This document shows positions 7,317-15,501 of a DNA stretch of 36,983 nt, in pieces; within the stretch, counting starts at the first letter, position 1; every line of letters starts with the position of its first letter. The stretch is taken from contig LSNK01000004.1 in the NCBI GenBank assembly GCA_003056085.1, positions 92,326-129,308 on the forward strand, read 5' to 3'. The position numbers were made by a program, and so were the translations under genes. Below the pieces are notes generated by a model. That model was not told the DNA's origin. It worked only from the letters and a program-made list of their open reading frames with translations, and ran no database searches. The DNA is from Parcubacteria group bacterium M6-OD1-1 (GTDB lineage Bacteria; Patescibacteriota; Minisyncoccia; GWC2-36-17; M10-OD1-4).

Positions 7317-8195
7317 ATGTTCAGAAAAAGAAAAAATAAATTCAAAAAAATTAAGCCGCAAAATTTTGTATATACAAGAGTTAAAAAAAGAAAAAAAAGG
7401 ATTATTTTAACTATTTTATACATACTTTTAGGGGTGGTTTTTGCTTTTGGATTACTTTATTTTTTATTTTTTTCTGAATATTTCAATATAAAAAATATTT
7501 CTTTTTCCGGGGAAAAAACAATAAAAGAATACGATTTGAAAAATACTTACTTTGAATATACAGGTCAAAAAAAATATATTTTTTTGAATCAGAAAAATAT
7601 ATTGGCGCTTTCTTCTTCTGACTTATCCGAGGCTTTGAAGAAGTCTTTTAGAAGAATAAAAAATGTAAAAATAGAAAAAAATATTCCAAATTCTATTGAT
7701 ATTTTCATAGAAGAATACGAACCGGTTGGAATATCATGCAGAGATTTTAATTCTGCGGGGTTAGACTGTTTTTATTTTGACAAAGACGGGATTATTTTTG
7801 ATACAGCTCCTTTAATCATCGGTGAGATGTTTTTGTCCGTTTATGATAATAATTTAAATATTGAAAATTTTCCGAATGCTAAATACAAAAAAGATTTGAT
7901 AGATTTTGTTTTAAGATTTAAAAAAGAAATTTTAAAAAATTCCGATATGTCAGTTAAATATTTCAGTTTTAAAGATCAATTTGATGATATAGAAGTTTAT
8001 TTAAAAAGCGGATTTAAGATTTTTTTAACAAAAGACCAGAACCCGGAAAAACAAGTGTATGATGTAATGAGGGTTATAAAAGAAGAAATAAAAGAAAATT
8101 TTAAGGATTTAGATTATATAGATCTTAGGATAAAAAATAGAGCTTATTATAAGTTAAAGACCAATACTCCAACAGAGGAGCAAAAGATGCCTTAG
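7317..8195 (+). CDS. ftsQ: FtsQ/DivIB-like cell division protein with POTRA domain
   Basis: 292 residues. A strongly basic N-terminal tail (28 residues) is followed by one transmembrane helix (about 29-52) and an extracytoplasmic POTRA-like domain (FNIKNISFSGEKTIKEYDL, with INIPNSIDIFIEE-like strand NIPNSIDIFIEEYEPVGI). A beta-rich C-terminal region follows. This is the single-pass type II layout of FtsQ/DivIB, which bridges early and late divisome proteins. The C-terminus (YYKLKTNTPTEEQKMP) is polar. It starts 17 bases after serS. A POTRA protein of another role cannot be fully excluded, but topology and domain order fit FtsQ well. Confidence 0.82.
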   Translation: MFRKRKNKFKKIKPQNFVYTRVKKRKKRIILTILYILLGVVFAFGLLYFLFFSEYFNIKNISFSGEKTIKEYDLKNTYFEYTGQKKYIFLNQKNILALSSSDLSEALKKSFRRIKNVKIEKNIPNSIDIFIEEYEPVGISCRDFNSAGLDCFYFDKDGIIFDTAPLIIGEMFLSVYDNNLNIENFPNAKYKKDLIDFVLRFKKEILKNSDMSVKYFSFKDQFDDIEVYLKSGFKIFLTKDQNPEKQVYDVMRVIKEEIKENFKDLDYIDLRIKNRAYYKLKTNTPTEEQKMP

Positions 8196-8250
8196 TATTT
8201 TGTTTTTCTTTTCATTTTAAAATATGTTATTATTAGTTAAATAACTAAAG

Positions 8251-8256
8251 TATAAT
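8251..8256 (+). promoter_or_regulatory. -10 box upstream of the 101-aa protein
   Basis: TATAAT 20 bases before the ATG at 8277, in the gap after ftsQ. It would give a leader of roughly 14 bases. No clear -35. Confidence 0.45.
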
Positions 8257-8276
8257 AAGATTAATTTTTTAAAAAA

Positions 8277-8582
8277 ATGTTTGATGCAAAATTTATAGAA
8301 GAAAATTTACCAAAAATATTGGGTATTCATAGTATCCCGGAAGATAAAAAACAAAAAGTTATTGAAGCGATGCAAAAACATATACAAACTCAGCTTGCAT
8401 CAAAGATAATGGGTCAGTTGAATATGAGAGATAAAATGAAGCTTATGCCTCTTATGATGAAAAGAAATCCGGAAGAGATTATGAAATTTATGGTTGAGAA
8501 AGTTCCGAATTTTCAGGAAATTGTTCAAAAAGAAGTCATGGATTTTAAGCCTCAGGCGCTCAAAATAATCAATGAATCTTAA
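8277..8582 (+). CDS. Conserved small alpha-helical protein (unknown)
   Basis: 101 residues, predicted all-alpha and methionine-rich (GQLNMRDKMKLMPLMMKRNPEEIMKFM). It is cytoplasmic, with no membrane segment and no cysteine. No family recognised with confidence. It is followed 26 bases later by another small helical protein and then by a TraD/VirD4-like ATPase, so it may be an accessory of that ATPase; this is inference from gene order. A TATAAT box upstream suggests it starts a transcription unit. Confidence 0.65.
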   Translation: MFDAKFIEENLPKILGIHSIPEDKKQKVIEAMQKHIQTQLASKIMGQLNMRDKMKLMPLMMKRNPEEIMKFMVEKVPNFQEIVQKEVMDFKPQALKIINES

Positions 8583-8608
8583 TTAAAATAAAACTTCAAA
8601 TTATAAAT

Positions 8609-8821
8609 ATGAAAGAAAAAGAATTATCAGAGCAAGAAATAGCAAAAGAACAAGCTAATCTTCAGGAGCTTGTTGATGTTGCTTTTAATCAAGGAATAGC
8701 AAGCGCTATAAAAACCGCCCAAAAAATGAATGATCCTTATATTTTAGATGCTTTTCATGATCTTTTAGTTGACAAATTGTATGATGAGCTTGTTAAAAGA
8801 CATAGGTTAGAAGAGTTGTAA
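8609..8821 (+). CDS. Small acidic helical protein (unknown)
   Basis: 70 residues, acidic and helical (SEQEIAKEQANLQELVDVAFNQG, then DPYILDAFHDLLVDKLYDELVKRH). No membrane segment or catalytic motif. The size and spacing suggest co-transcription with the 101-aa gene upstream and the ATPase downstream (42-base gap). It could be a small partner of the ATPase. Function unknown. Confidence 0.65.
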   Translation: MKEKELSEQEIAKEQANLQELVDVAFNQGIASAIKTAQKMNDPYILDAFHDLLVDKLYDELVKRHRLEEL

Positions 8822-8863
8822 TTTGCTGATAATTGATTTAAATTATCAGTCACAAATCAATAT

Positions 8864-11347
8864 ATGCCATCAGTAGCCTCAGGATATTTATCAATATTTT
8901 TTTTAATTTTAATAATAGCAGCAGTTTCTGTTGCTCTTTGGTATGTTCGGAAATTTCAGAAAAAAGGAGAAATAACCCATTCTTTAAATATGGTTTTGCT
9001 TTTGGTCTCCGTTCCTCTGCATAAGGAAAAAGAAACGCAAATAAAAGAAGATTCAAACAGACTTATAGGTATTTGTGAACAATTTTTTTCAAGCCTAACT
9101 CAAGCAAAAGGAGGCGGTTGGGTTTCTAATGCATTTTCAGGTTCTTCTGCCATTACTTTTGAGATGGCGGTTCATGTTGTGGGCGAAGATGTTCATTTTT
9201 ATATGTCTGCTCCAAGAAAGTTTGCCGATACCGCAGAAAAACAAATTACGGCTGTAATCCCGGGAGCCAGAGTTGAAATAATTGAGGACTACAATATTTT
9301 CAATCCAAAAGGAGTAACAAGAGCTTCTTCTTTTAAATTTTCAAGAAGTCTTTTTTTGCCTATAAAAACATATAAAGATATGGATTCTGATCCATTGAAT
9401 TTGATTGTAAATTCAATGTCTAATTTTCAATTTGAAGATGAAGGGGCTGCAATCCAAATTTTGATTAGACCAAACAAAACCCTGCAAAAAACGGGAAGAA
9501 AAATAATAATGGAGATGAAAAAAGGAAAGTCATTTTCGGAGGCTCATTCAAATGCCGCAAAAGGAGCGTTGGGTGATATTATAGAGATTTTTCAAGGGAA
9601 AAAGAAAAAAGTTGAAAAAGAAGAATATGAAGAGCAGAAAGTTTTGGATGAAGAAACCATAAAAGCGCTCGAGTCTAAATTTTCAAAAGTTGGGTTTGAT
9701 GTTAATGTTCGGCTCGTTGCTTCCGCCTACACAGAGACAAGAGCAAATGCGATTTTGTCCGACCTTGAGAGTTCTTTTTTACAGTTTGAAAATTCAGGCA
9801 TCAACGGACTTAAGCCATACAGGCTTTCAGGTAAGCGTTTGCAAAGATTAATATATAATTTTTCTTTTAGAAATTTCAATTTCAAAAACAAGATGTATTT
9901 TAATTCAGAGGAGCTTGCAAGTATTTTTCATTTTCCAACGCCTTATCTTGAAACCAAAAAAATAAAAGTTCTTAAAGCAAAGACCGCTCCGGCGCCTTCA
10001 GGGATGCCCAAGGAAGGGATTTTAATAGGTGAAAATATTTACAGAGGAGTAAAAACCCCCGCCAGATTGATGGATGAAGACAGGCTGAGGCATCTTTACA
10101 TAGTGGGGCAAACAGGAACAGGTAAGTCGGTTTCTTTAAAAAATATGATACAGCAAGACATAGAAGCGGGACATGGCGTTTGTTTTATGGATCCTCACGG
10201 AGAGGATTTGGAAGATATCTTGTCTCGTATACCAAAAGAAAGAATGGAGGATGTTGTTGTTTTTGACCCCTCTGACATGCAAAGACCAATAGGTATAAAT
10301 ATGCTTGAATATGACCCCAAAAAACCGGAGCAAAAATCATTTATTATAAATGAAATGATAAGTATTTTTGACAAACTGTATGACTTAAAAAATACAGGCG
10401 GGCCTATGTTTGAGCATTATTTAAGAAATGCACTTTTGCTTATAATGTCAGACCCGGAGTCCGGCTCTACACTACTTGAAGTTCCAAGAGTTTTTTCAGA
10501 CCCAGAATTCAGAAAAATGAAACTTAAAAAAACAGACGATATCTTAGTTAAAAACTTTTGGATTTTAGAAGCGGAAAAAGCCGGAGGAGAAGCGGCTTTA
10601 GCGAATATAACTCCATACATAACAAGTAAATTTAATATATTTTTAGCAAATGAATTTGTAAGACCGATAATTGCTCAGCAAAAAAGTACTATAAACTTCA
10701 GAGAAATAATGGACAATAAAAAAATATTGCTTGTTAATTTGTCCAAAGGGAAAATAGGCGATATAAACAGCAATCTTTTAGGTCTTATAATAGTGGGCAA
10801 ACTCACGATGGCGGCATTAGGAAGGGGAGATGTCCCAAAGGAACAGCGACATCCATTTTATTTTTATATAGATGAATTTCAAAATTTTGCGACAGATTCA
10901 ATATCGGTTATTTTATCAGAGGCCCGCAAGTACAAACTTTCACTAACGATGGCGCACCAGTTTATAGCCCAGTTGCCTGAAAATATTCGAGATGCTGTTT
11001 TTGGAAATGTTGGTTCCATTATGTCGTTTCGGGTCGGAGTAGACGATGCTGAATTTTTAGAAAAACAATTTTCTCCCGAGTTTGATCAAAACGATCTGAT
11101 GAATATAGATAATCTAAACGCATATGTTAAACTACTGATAAATAATCAAGCAACAAAACCCTTTAATATTAAAGTTAGTTTTCCAGAGGAGGGTGATACA
11201 AACTTAGCCCAAAAAATAAAAGAGCTTTCAAGAATAAAATATGGTAAGTCAAAACAGGATGTAGATCTTGAAATAGAAGAGAGGTTTAAGAAAAAACCAA
11301 CAGAAGAAGAAAGACCGCAGATTAATGAAACAAAAAACACAGAATAA
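8864..11347 (+). CDS. Membrane-anchored TraD/VirD4-like DNA-translocating ATPase
   Basis: 827 residues. One N-terminal transmembrane helix (about 8-27) is followed by a large mixed region (30-390) and a RecA-like ATPase. The Walker A is VGQTGTGKS (414-422), and the Walker B is YFYIDEF, with the acidic pair at 670-671. After these come a typical ARKYKLSLTMAHQFIAQLPE segment and GNVGSIMSFRVG, as in type IV secretion coupling proteins (TraG/TraD C-terminal family). The tail is charged (RFKKKPTEEERPQINETKN). Coupling proteins bring DNA or protein to a secretion channel. No relaxase or other secretion genes are in this window. A role in DNA transfer or type IV pilus-linked uptake is possible but unproven. 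Confidence 0.85.
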   Translation: MPSVASGYLSIFFLILIIAAVSVALWYVRKFQKKGEITHSLNMVLLLVSVPLHKEKETQIKEDSNRLIGICEQFFSSLTQAKGGGWVSNAFSGSSAITFEMAVHVVGEDVHFYMSAPRKFADTAEKQITAVIPGARVEIIEDYNIFNPKGVTRASSFKFSRSLFLPIKTYKDMDSDPLNLIVNSMSNFQFEDEGAAIQILIRPNKTLQKTGRKIIMEMKKGKSFSEAHSNAAKGALGDIIEIFQGKKKKVEKEEYEEQKVLDEETIKALESKFSKVGFDVNVRLVASAYTETRANAILSDLESSFLQFENSGINGLKPYRLSGKRLQRLIYNFSFRNFNFKNKMYFNSEELASIFHFPTPYLETKKIKVLKAKTAPAPSGMPKEGILIGENIYRGVKTPARLMDEDRLRHLYIVGQTGTGKSVSLKNMIQQDIEAGHGVCFMDPHGEDLEDILSRIPKERMEDVVVFDPSDMQRPIGINMLEYDPKKPEQKSFIINEMISIFDKLYDLKNTGGPMFEHYLRNALLLIMSDPESGSTLLEVPRVFSDPEFRKMKLKKTDDILVKNFWILEAEKAGGEAALANITPYITSKFNIFLANEFVRPIIAQQKSTINFREIMDNKKILLVNLSKGKIGDINSNLLGLIIVGKLTMAALGRGDVPKEQRHPFYFYIDEFQNFATDSISVILSEARKYKLSLTMAHQFIAQLPENIRDAVFGNVGSIMSFRVGVDDAEFLEKQFSPEFDQNDLMNIDNLNAYVKLLINNQATKPFNIKVSFPEEGDTNLAQKIKELSRIKYGKSKQDVDLEIEERFKKKPTEEERPQINETKNTE

Positions 11348-11349
11348 GA

Positions 11350-11455
11350 AAAGTAACAAGTAACAATAACCAAGCAACAAATAAATCGCAATAAACAATA
11401 ACCAAAACAACGTCTATTTGCAGTTTATTTCTTATATCTTGTGACTTCGTTTTGT
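11350..11455. repeat. Dispersed intergenic repeat, copy B
   Basis: Shares AAGTAACAATAACCAAGCAA and flanking bases with copy C, followed by ACCAAAACAACG and a T/G-rich arm. It fills most of the 177-base gap between the ATPase gene and dnaX. Boundaries approximate. Confidence 0.65.
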
Positions 11456-11524
11456 TTTTAGTCCTGGTATTCAAAGTTCTAAATTCTTTCATTTCTTCAA
11501 AATAATTGCTAATATATTTTAATC

Positions 11525-12622
11525 ATGGAACATAATTTAGTTTTATATAGAAAATACAGACCTCAGAGTTTTTCTGAAATTTTAGGTCAGGAGCACATAA
11601 CGCAAACCCTTGTAAATTCAGTTTTTCAAAACAGCATAGCTCATGCTTATCTTTTGTACGGTCCTCGCGGAACAGGAAAGACGAGTATAGCAAGGCTTTT
11701 TGCAAAAGCTGTAAACTGTGAAATAGATGCAAAAAAAAGCGGCGAGCCATGCAACAAATGCCAAAACTGTTTGGATATAAATTCTCAAAGAGTGTTGGAT
11801 GTGGTGGAAATAGACGCTGCGTCAAATACCGGAGTGGATAATATTCGCGACCTTATTGACGGTGTAAAGTTTAACCCCAGTCAGCTTAAATATAAAGTTT
11901 TTATAATAGACGAAGTTCATATGCTTTCAAAAGGGGCTTTTAACGCGCTTTTAAAAACTCTTGAAGAACCTCCAAAACATGCTATTTTTGTTTTGGCGAC
12001 AACAGAAATAGAAAAAGTTCCGGAAACAATACTTTCCCGTGTTCAAAGATTTGATTTTAAAAGAATTTCCATTAAAAAAATAATAGAAAAATTAACTCAT
12101 ATAGCAAAGAAAGAAAAAGTAAAAATTGATGAAGACGCTTTAAGAGTGGTGGCTCAACTTGCCGAGGGCGGTATGCGAGATGCAGAGTCCATCTTAACAA
12201 GAATTTTTTCTGTGTCGGGAGACAAAATAACCGTGGAAGATGTTGAAAATATAGCGGGTGCCACCAATTTTTCAAAAGTTTCAAAGTTTATAGATCTCTT
12301 TTCCGACAAAAATATTGGGGGCATTGTCGCATATTTAAATACATTAAAAGAAGAGGGTTCCGATATGCAGGAGTTTTTAAAAGCTGTTATGAAATACACG
12401 AGAAATCTTTTAATGTTTCAAATAGACCAGCATTTAAAAAATGTGGTTGCTTCCGATTTGACCGATGACCAGTTTGAATATATGATAAATCAAAACAAAA
12501 AGTTAAAGAGCGAAGATTTAAAAAGATTGCTTTCCGAGTTTATGGAAGCTGAGGAAATTGTTAAAAAAACATCTATTCCAATGCTTCCGATAGAACTTGC
12601 TGTTATGAAAGTGTTAAGTTAA
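11525..12622 (+). CDS. dnaX: DNA polymerase III clamp-loader subunit gamma (short DnaX)
   Basis: 365 residues. Loads the sliding clamp during replication. The RecA-like domain has Walker A GPRGTGKTS (46-54), a four-cysteine zinc module (NCEIDAKKSGEPCNKCQNC), Walker B IIDEVHML, and the SRC-like motif as LSRVQRFDF (Val in place of Cys). The clamp-loader collar region (about 245-365) ends at a lysine/glutamate-rich helix. No tau-type C-terminal domains for helicase or polymerase contact are present, so this is a gamma-length DnaX, as is usual in reduced genomes. The 5' neighbour is the TraD-like ATPase; tRNA-Gln follows 18 bases later. Confidence 0.94.
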   Translation: MEHNLVLYRKYRPQSFSEILGQEHITQTLVNSVFQNSIAHAYLLYGPRGTGKTSIARLFAKAVNCEIDAKKSGEPCNKCQNCLDINSQRVLDVVEIDAASNTGVDNIRDLIDGVKFNPSQLKYKVFIIDEVHMLSKGAFNALLKTLEEPPKHAIFVLATTEIEKVPETILSRVQRFDFKRISIKKIIEKLTHIAKKEKVKIDEDALRVVAQLAEGGMRDAESILTRIFSVSGDKITVEDVENIAGATNFSKVSKFIDLFSDKNIGGIVAYLNTLKEEGSDMQEFLKAVMKYTRNLLMFQIDQHLKNVVASDLTDDQFEYMINQNKKLKSEDLKRLLSEFMEAEEIVKKTSIPMLPIELAVMKVLS

Positions 12623-12640
12623 TAAAATCTTTCGTTTTAT

Positions 12641-12711
12641 TGCCAGATCGTCTAATGGTAGGACTGCGCCCTTTGAAGGCGTCTATCTTGGTTCGAATCC
12701 AGGTCTGGCAG
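12641..12711 (+). tRNA. tRNA-Gln (anticodon UUG)
   Basis: Folds into a complete cloverleaf. The acceptor is TGCCAGA/TCTGGCA with discriminator G; the D-stem is GTCT/GGAC with loop AATGGTA; the anticodon stem is GCGCC/GGCGT around loop CTTTGAA; the variable loop is CTAT; and the T-arm is CTTGG-TTCGAAT-CCAGG. The anticodon TTG reads CAA. The 3' CCA is not encoded (GCAA follows). It marks the left edge of an accessory region. Confidence 0.95.
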
Positions 12712-12719
12712 CAATGTAA

Positions 12720-12753
12720 AATAAAACAACTTCGTAATGGAAGTTGTTTTATT
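12720..12753 (+). terminator. Terminator after tRNA-Gln
   Basis: Perfect 14-bp stem (AATAAAACAACTTC with its complement), loop GTAATG, with the T-tract formed by the stem's own end. It can act in both directions. Confidence 0.8.
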
Positions 12754-12813
12754 TATCTCTATTTAAGTATTATACAGTACTATGCGTCTGGTATTTAGTA
12801 GAGCATTGGGATG

Positions 12814-12822
12814 TGTTATAAT
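12814..12822 (+). promoter_or_regulatory. Extended -10 promoter (TGTTATAAT) for the 320-aa protein
   Basis: TGTTATAAT ends 31 bases before the ATG at 12854, downstream of the tRNA terminator. No good -35 at the expected distance. Confidence 0.5.
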
Positions 12823-12853
12823 GGTATTTATAAGATAATTTTAATTAAAATAT

Positions 12854-13816
12854 ATGAGATTAAATAGTTTTGAATCAATGGGGATAGAGCCCTTAGGAGA
12901 AGGGCAGGAGAAAAGAACTTTCATAAATCCAGAGGACGAAAAAAGAGTTATTTCTGAGAAAAAAGAAGATGCAGAAAAAGATACACCATGTCAATTAAAG
13001 GGTAGATATTATCTTACAAAAATAGCCCACTCACTTCTTCCTGATAACATACCTGATATATATCAGGCAGGAGAATCTGTTAAGGGGAAACAGACCGTTG
13101 ATGTAGAGCGTATTTCCCACACATCCGAACATTCACTTTTACAAAAAAAGCGTTTATTGGGTGAAGATGAGGAATCAGTAAAAGAACAAATTATAGACGA
13201 TATGGGTAAGAAAATGGGAGAGTTGGATTTAGAACTTGAACGCATCGGACTTAGCTTTAATATTGATGAAAATGTTGGTAATTATACAAAAGATGAGGAA
13301 GGAAACGTACATTATCTTGAGACATTTAAACCTTGGCAGGTAAATCCCACAAACCCAAAGGAGCTCGAAATATTATTTGATGAAGAAGAATTAAGAGAGG
13401 CTATTGGTAGTATTTCTAATCAGGTGATAAAAGAAAGAAGCACAAAGTATTTGGATAGACTCCTTGTTCTATTGGAGGAAGACAAACAAGAATTACAGGC
13501 AAAGCAAGAATATCTCAAAGCAAACTTAATAGAAAGTGGTCCACATATTGAAGAACTCGAAGTTATGTTTGTTCCATTTATGAAAGAGGAATTCCTATTA
13601 AATTTAAATGTTATTCAGACGGAAGAAGAAGCTCGAAATAGTGAAGAAAGAAGCTCTGCCAACGAAGCTCTCGTACATATCTTCAAAAAATTACAGTTTT
13701 TATTAGAGGAAACAAATATTACTGATGAGAAATATAATGAACTGCAGGAAAAACGGCAGACCCTTTCTATGGCTACAGGAACAATAAATCGTGGAATAGT
13801 TGACCATAGTAGATAG
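12854..13816 (+). CDS. Kinase-like-fold protein, probably without catalysis (unknown)
   Basis: 320 residues, acidic, soluble. Two stretches resemble a protein-kinase/aminoglycoside-kinase-like fold: a glycine-loop-like start PLGEGQEKRTFINPEDEKRVISEKK (about 13-37) and ENVGNYTKDEEGNVHYLETFKPW (139-163), which sits where kinases have 'N---D--G-V-YID'. The metal-binding Asp is Glu-Thr here and no HxD loop is visible, so phosphotransfer is doubtful. The C-terminal half (about 185-320) is a long charged coiled coil. It has its own extended -10 promoter and lies alone after a tRNA terminator. The kinase-fold reading is an inference from spacing and pattern. Confidence 0.7.
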   Translation: MRLNSFESMGIEPLGEGQEKRTFINPEDEKRVISEKKEDAEKDTPCQLKGRYYLTKIAHSLLPDNIPDIYQAGESVKGKQTVDVERISHTSEHSLLQKKRLLGEDEESVKEQIIDDMGKKMGELDLELERIGLSFNIDENVGNYTKDEEGNVHYLETFKPWQVNPTNPKELEILFDEEELREAIGSISNQVIKERSTKYLDRLLVLLEEDKQELQAKQEYLKANLIESGPHIEELEVMFVPFMKEEFLLNLNVIQTEEEARNSEERSSANEALVHIFKKLQFLLEETNITDEKYNELQEKRQTLSMATGTINRGIVDHSR

Positions 13817-14017
13817 CTTCTATTTTAATTTTTTGTAAATTAAATTAAATAAAATCAACTACTATTTATGATGTGCGCAAAAAACATCGTTTTGGTAAAC
13901 TGGAATAATTAAAATAGCTTACTGGACTTGTACGACGATAGTTTTAGCTCGAAGTAATCAGCCTTATTTGAGCACAGTGTTTGTGCACAAGGAGCGTTAG
14001 TTTAATGAAATAAAAAT

Positions 14018-14515
14018 ATGAAAAAGATTGATATAAAATATTTAATAATAATTATTTTAATTAGTGTGATTTCTTATTTTTTTTACGTTTTCGAAACTAA
14101 TGAGTTAGTAGATATTGCATCAGGAAACCATGAGATGATAATCAAGAAGCCCGTTATTAATAAAATAACAGGACAAGGGAATTATGCATTGGATTGTTCT
14201 ACTAATAAGTATACGAATATAACTATTGGAGGTTCGTTTATCCCCGAATCTTCAATAAAAATATCTGATGGAAATGAAAAACAGGTGCTTTATATTGAGG
14301 GAGTAAAGGCAAAATACTTTGGTGCAGAATATGATGTTATTCAAGATACTGAAGCCTACTTAGTAATTATACGTTTTTATTCTGGTAGTGGGCTAACAGA
14401 AATTATTTCTATAAATAAAGAACTGGGTATTGGGTTTGATACAAAAACAAAATTATTAAGTTTGAGCGGAAGTCCCACAAGTGATACTTACTTAACATCT
14501 TGTTACCAACTTTAA
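14018..14515 (+). CDS. Membrane-anchored or exported beta-rich protein (unknown)
   Basis: 165 residues. An N-terminal hydrophobic segment (about 8-25) follows a basic start, acting as an uncleaved anchor or signal peptide. The rest alternates beta-strand-like stretches (YTNITIGGSFIPESSIKI, VLYIEGVKAKYFGAEYDVI) and has two cysteines far apart (in ALDCSTN and at the end, TSCYQL) that could form a disulphide outside the cell. No family recognised. The 201-base region upstream (13817-14017) holds no ORF and no clear promoter. A strong hairpin lies 94 bases downstream. Confidence 0.7.
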   Translation: MKKIDIKYLIIIILISVISYFFYVFETNELVDIASGNHEMIIKKPVINKITGQGNYALDCSTNKYTNITIGGSFIPESSIKISDGNEKQVLYIEGVKAKYFGAEYDVIQDTEAYLVIIRFYSGSGLTEIISINKELGIGFDTKTKLLSLSGSPTSDTYLTSCYQL

Positions 14516-14608
14516 TTTTAACAGAATTATTCAGAGAACATCAAACTTTATGAATAAAATATCAGGAAAAGTAGGCTAGTTTTTGTATGATAAAAAAGAG
14601 GAAAGATA

Positions 14609-14648
14609 AATCTGGCATTTGATGACGGACGTCATCAAATGCCAGATT
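14609..14648. terminator. 18-bp perfect palindrome, tetraloop GGAC (terminator-like)
   Basis: Arms AATCTGGCATTTGATGAC and its exact complement flank GGAC; GTTTTATTT follows. The inner part TGAC-GGAC-GTCA resembles that of the two palindromes at 17530 and 18881. It probably ends the transcript of the 165-aa gene. Confidence 0.75.
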
Positions 14649-14676
14649 GTTTTATTTGGTAATAAGTTGGAAGGCA

Positions 14677-14714
14677 TTGCATGTATAGCTACATTTTGTT
14701 ATAATGTAGCTATA
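14677..14714 (+). promoter_or_regulatory. Promoter with overlapping operator for the HicA-like/RHH pair
   Basis: -35 TTGCAT, 17-base spacer, -10 TATAAT (14700-14705, extended by TG). A 12-bp perfect inverted repeat, TATAGCTACATT...AATGTAGCTATA (14684-14695 and 14703-14714), covers the spacer and -10. That position suits autorepression by the ribbon-helix-helix partner. Confidence 0.75.
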
Positions 14715-14734
14715 ATTATTTAAAAATATAAAAC

Positions 14735-14974
14735 ATGACAAAAATAACAAAAAAGGTCGAAAAGTTTTTTAAAAGTCCAGCGTCTATAAAATATTTGGAT
14801 TTAGAAAGTATTTTAGTTTATTTTGGATTTAAAAAGATTAATGCGAAAGGAAGCCATGTTAAATTTAAGCATCCACAGCTACAAAATGATTTAATAATTC
14901 CAGTACATAAAAATGAGTGCAAAGATTTTTATAAAAAAGAATCAAAAAAACAAATCAAAAAAATAAAAATATAG
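14735..14974 (+). CDS. HicA-like mRNA interferase toxin
   Basis: 79 residues. HicA toxins are small dsRBD-fold RNases that cut mRNA. The signature is clear: a helix, then GFKKINAKGSHVKFKHP with the catalytic His (H41) in GSH, a strand, and IPVHKNECKDFYKKE. The C-terminus is lysine-rich. It is first in a two-gene unit, 15 bases before a ribbon-helix-helix protein, as in HicAB where the toxin often comes first. It sits directly behind a consensus-like promoter with an inverted-repeat operator. The length is near the normal 60-80. Confidence 0.82.
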   Translation: MTKITKKVEKFFKSPASIKYLDLESILVYFGFKKINAKGSHVKFKHPQLQNDLIIPVHKNECKDFYKKESKKQIKKIKI

Positions 14975-14989
14975 AATAAGGTAAAAAAT

Positions 14990-15313
14990 ATGAAAAATAT
15001 GAAAAAAGTAGTCGCAAGCATAACAATAAATAATAAAAAATATAATTATAGTCTTGAGGAAAAAAAACGAGGCTTGGTTTTTATTGAGTGCAAAAGCGCA
15101 AATATTGCGCAGGATTTTTTGACGGAAGACGTAGCTAATCTTCTTATGGATCTTCCAAATTTAATTATTGCTGAAAAGGAACACGCTAAAAAACAGTCTG
15201 AGGTAATAAGATTTAGAATTTCACCCACAGATAAAAGTAAGATAGAAAGAGAAGCAGTTAAGGAGGGGTACGATTCTCTTTCAGAATATATGCGTCACCG
15301 TGTTTTAAGTTAA
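14990..15313 (+). CDS. Antitoxin-like protein with C-terminal ribbon-helix-helix domain
   Basis: 107 residues. The C-terminal ~40 residues (VIRFRISPTDKSKIEREAVKEGYDSLSEYMRHRVL) are a clear ribbon-helix-helix DNA-binding domain. The N-terminal ~60 residues (VASITINNKKYNYSLEEKKRGLVFIECKSANIAQDF) look like a small beta-rich domain. It sits where HicB's degenerate RNase-H domain would be, but lacks the usual Y-P-D-LPGC pattern. By position it should neutralise the HicA-like toxin and bind the operator upstream. An AAGG sequence precedes the start; a second ATG four codons in is an alternative. Confidence 0.75.
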   Translation: MKNMKKVVASITINNKKYNYSLEEKKRGLVFIECKSANIAQDFLTEDVANLLMDLPNLIIAEKEHAKKQSEVIRFRISPTDKSKIEREAVKEGYDSLSEYMRHRVLS

Positions 15314-15428
15314 TAGATGGTATTTTACCAATAATAACGCTTTGGACCACGGCGGAAGCGGAAGACGCGCATAGTGGCACAGTATTTTAAGGTTTTCTTA
15401 TTTATCAATGGAATATAGGAATCTTTAG

Positions 15429-15457
15429 TTGTGTTTTAAGAAAGATTGGTGTATAAA
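15429..15457 (+). promoter_or_regulatory. Promoter for the 125-aa protein
   Basis: TTGTGT, 17-base spacer, TATAAA. It lies in the 188-base gap 15314-15501, which otherwise holds a short GC-richer stretch near 15340-15385 with no ORF that I can support. Confidence 0.5.
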
Positions 15458-15501
15458 TAATTGTAAGAAAAATCTTTGACGCACTATAAAAGGAGTATAA
15501 A

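Noticed and set aside
14609-14648. Hairpin TCTGGCA/TGCCAGA as a tRNA-Gln att-site relic
   Set aside because: Only 7-8 bases match the tRNA acceptor arm, within chance for a palindrome; the T-arm sequence is not repeated.
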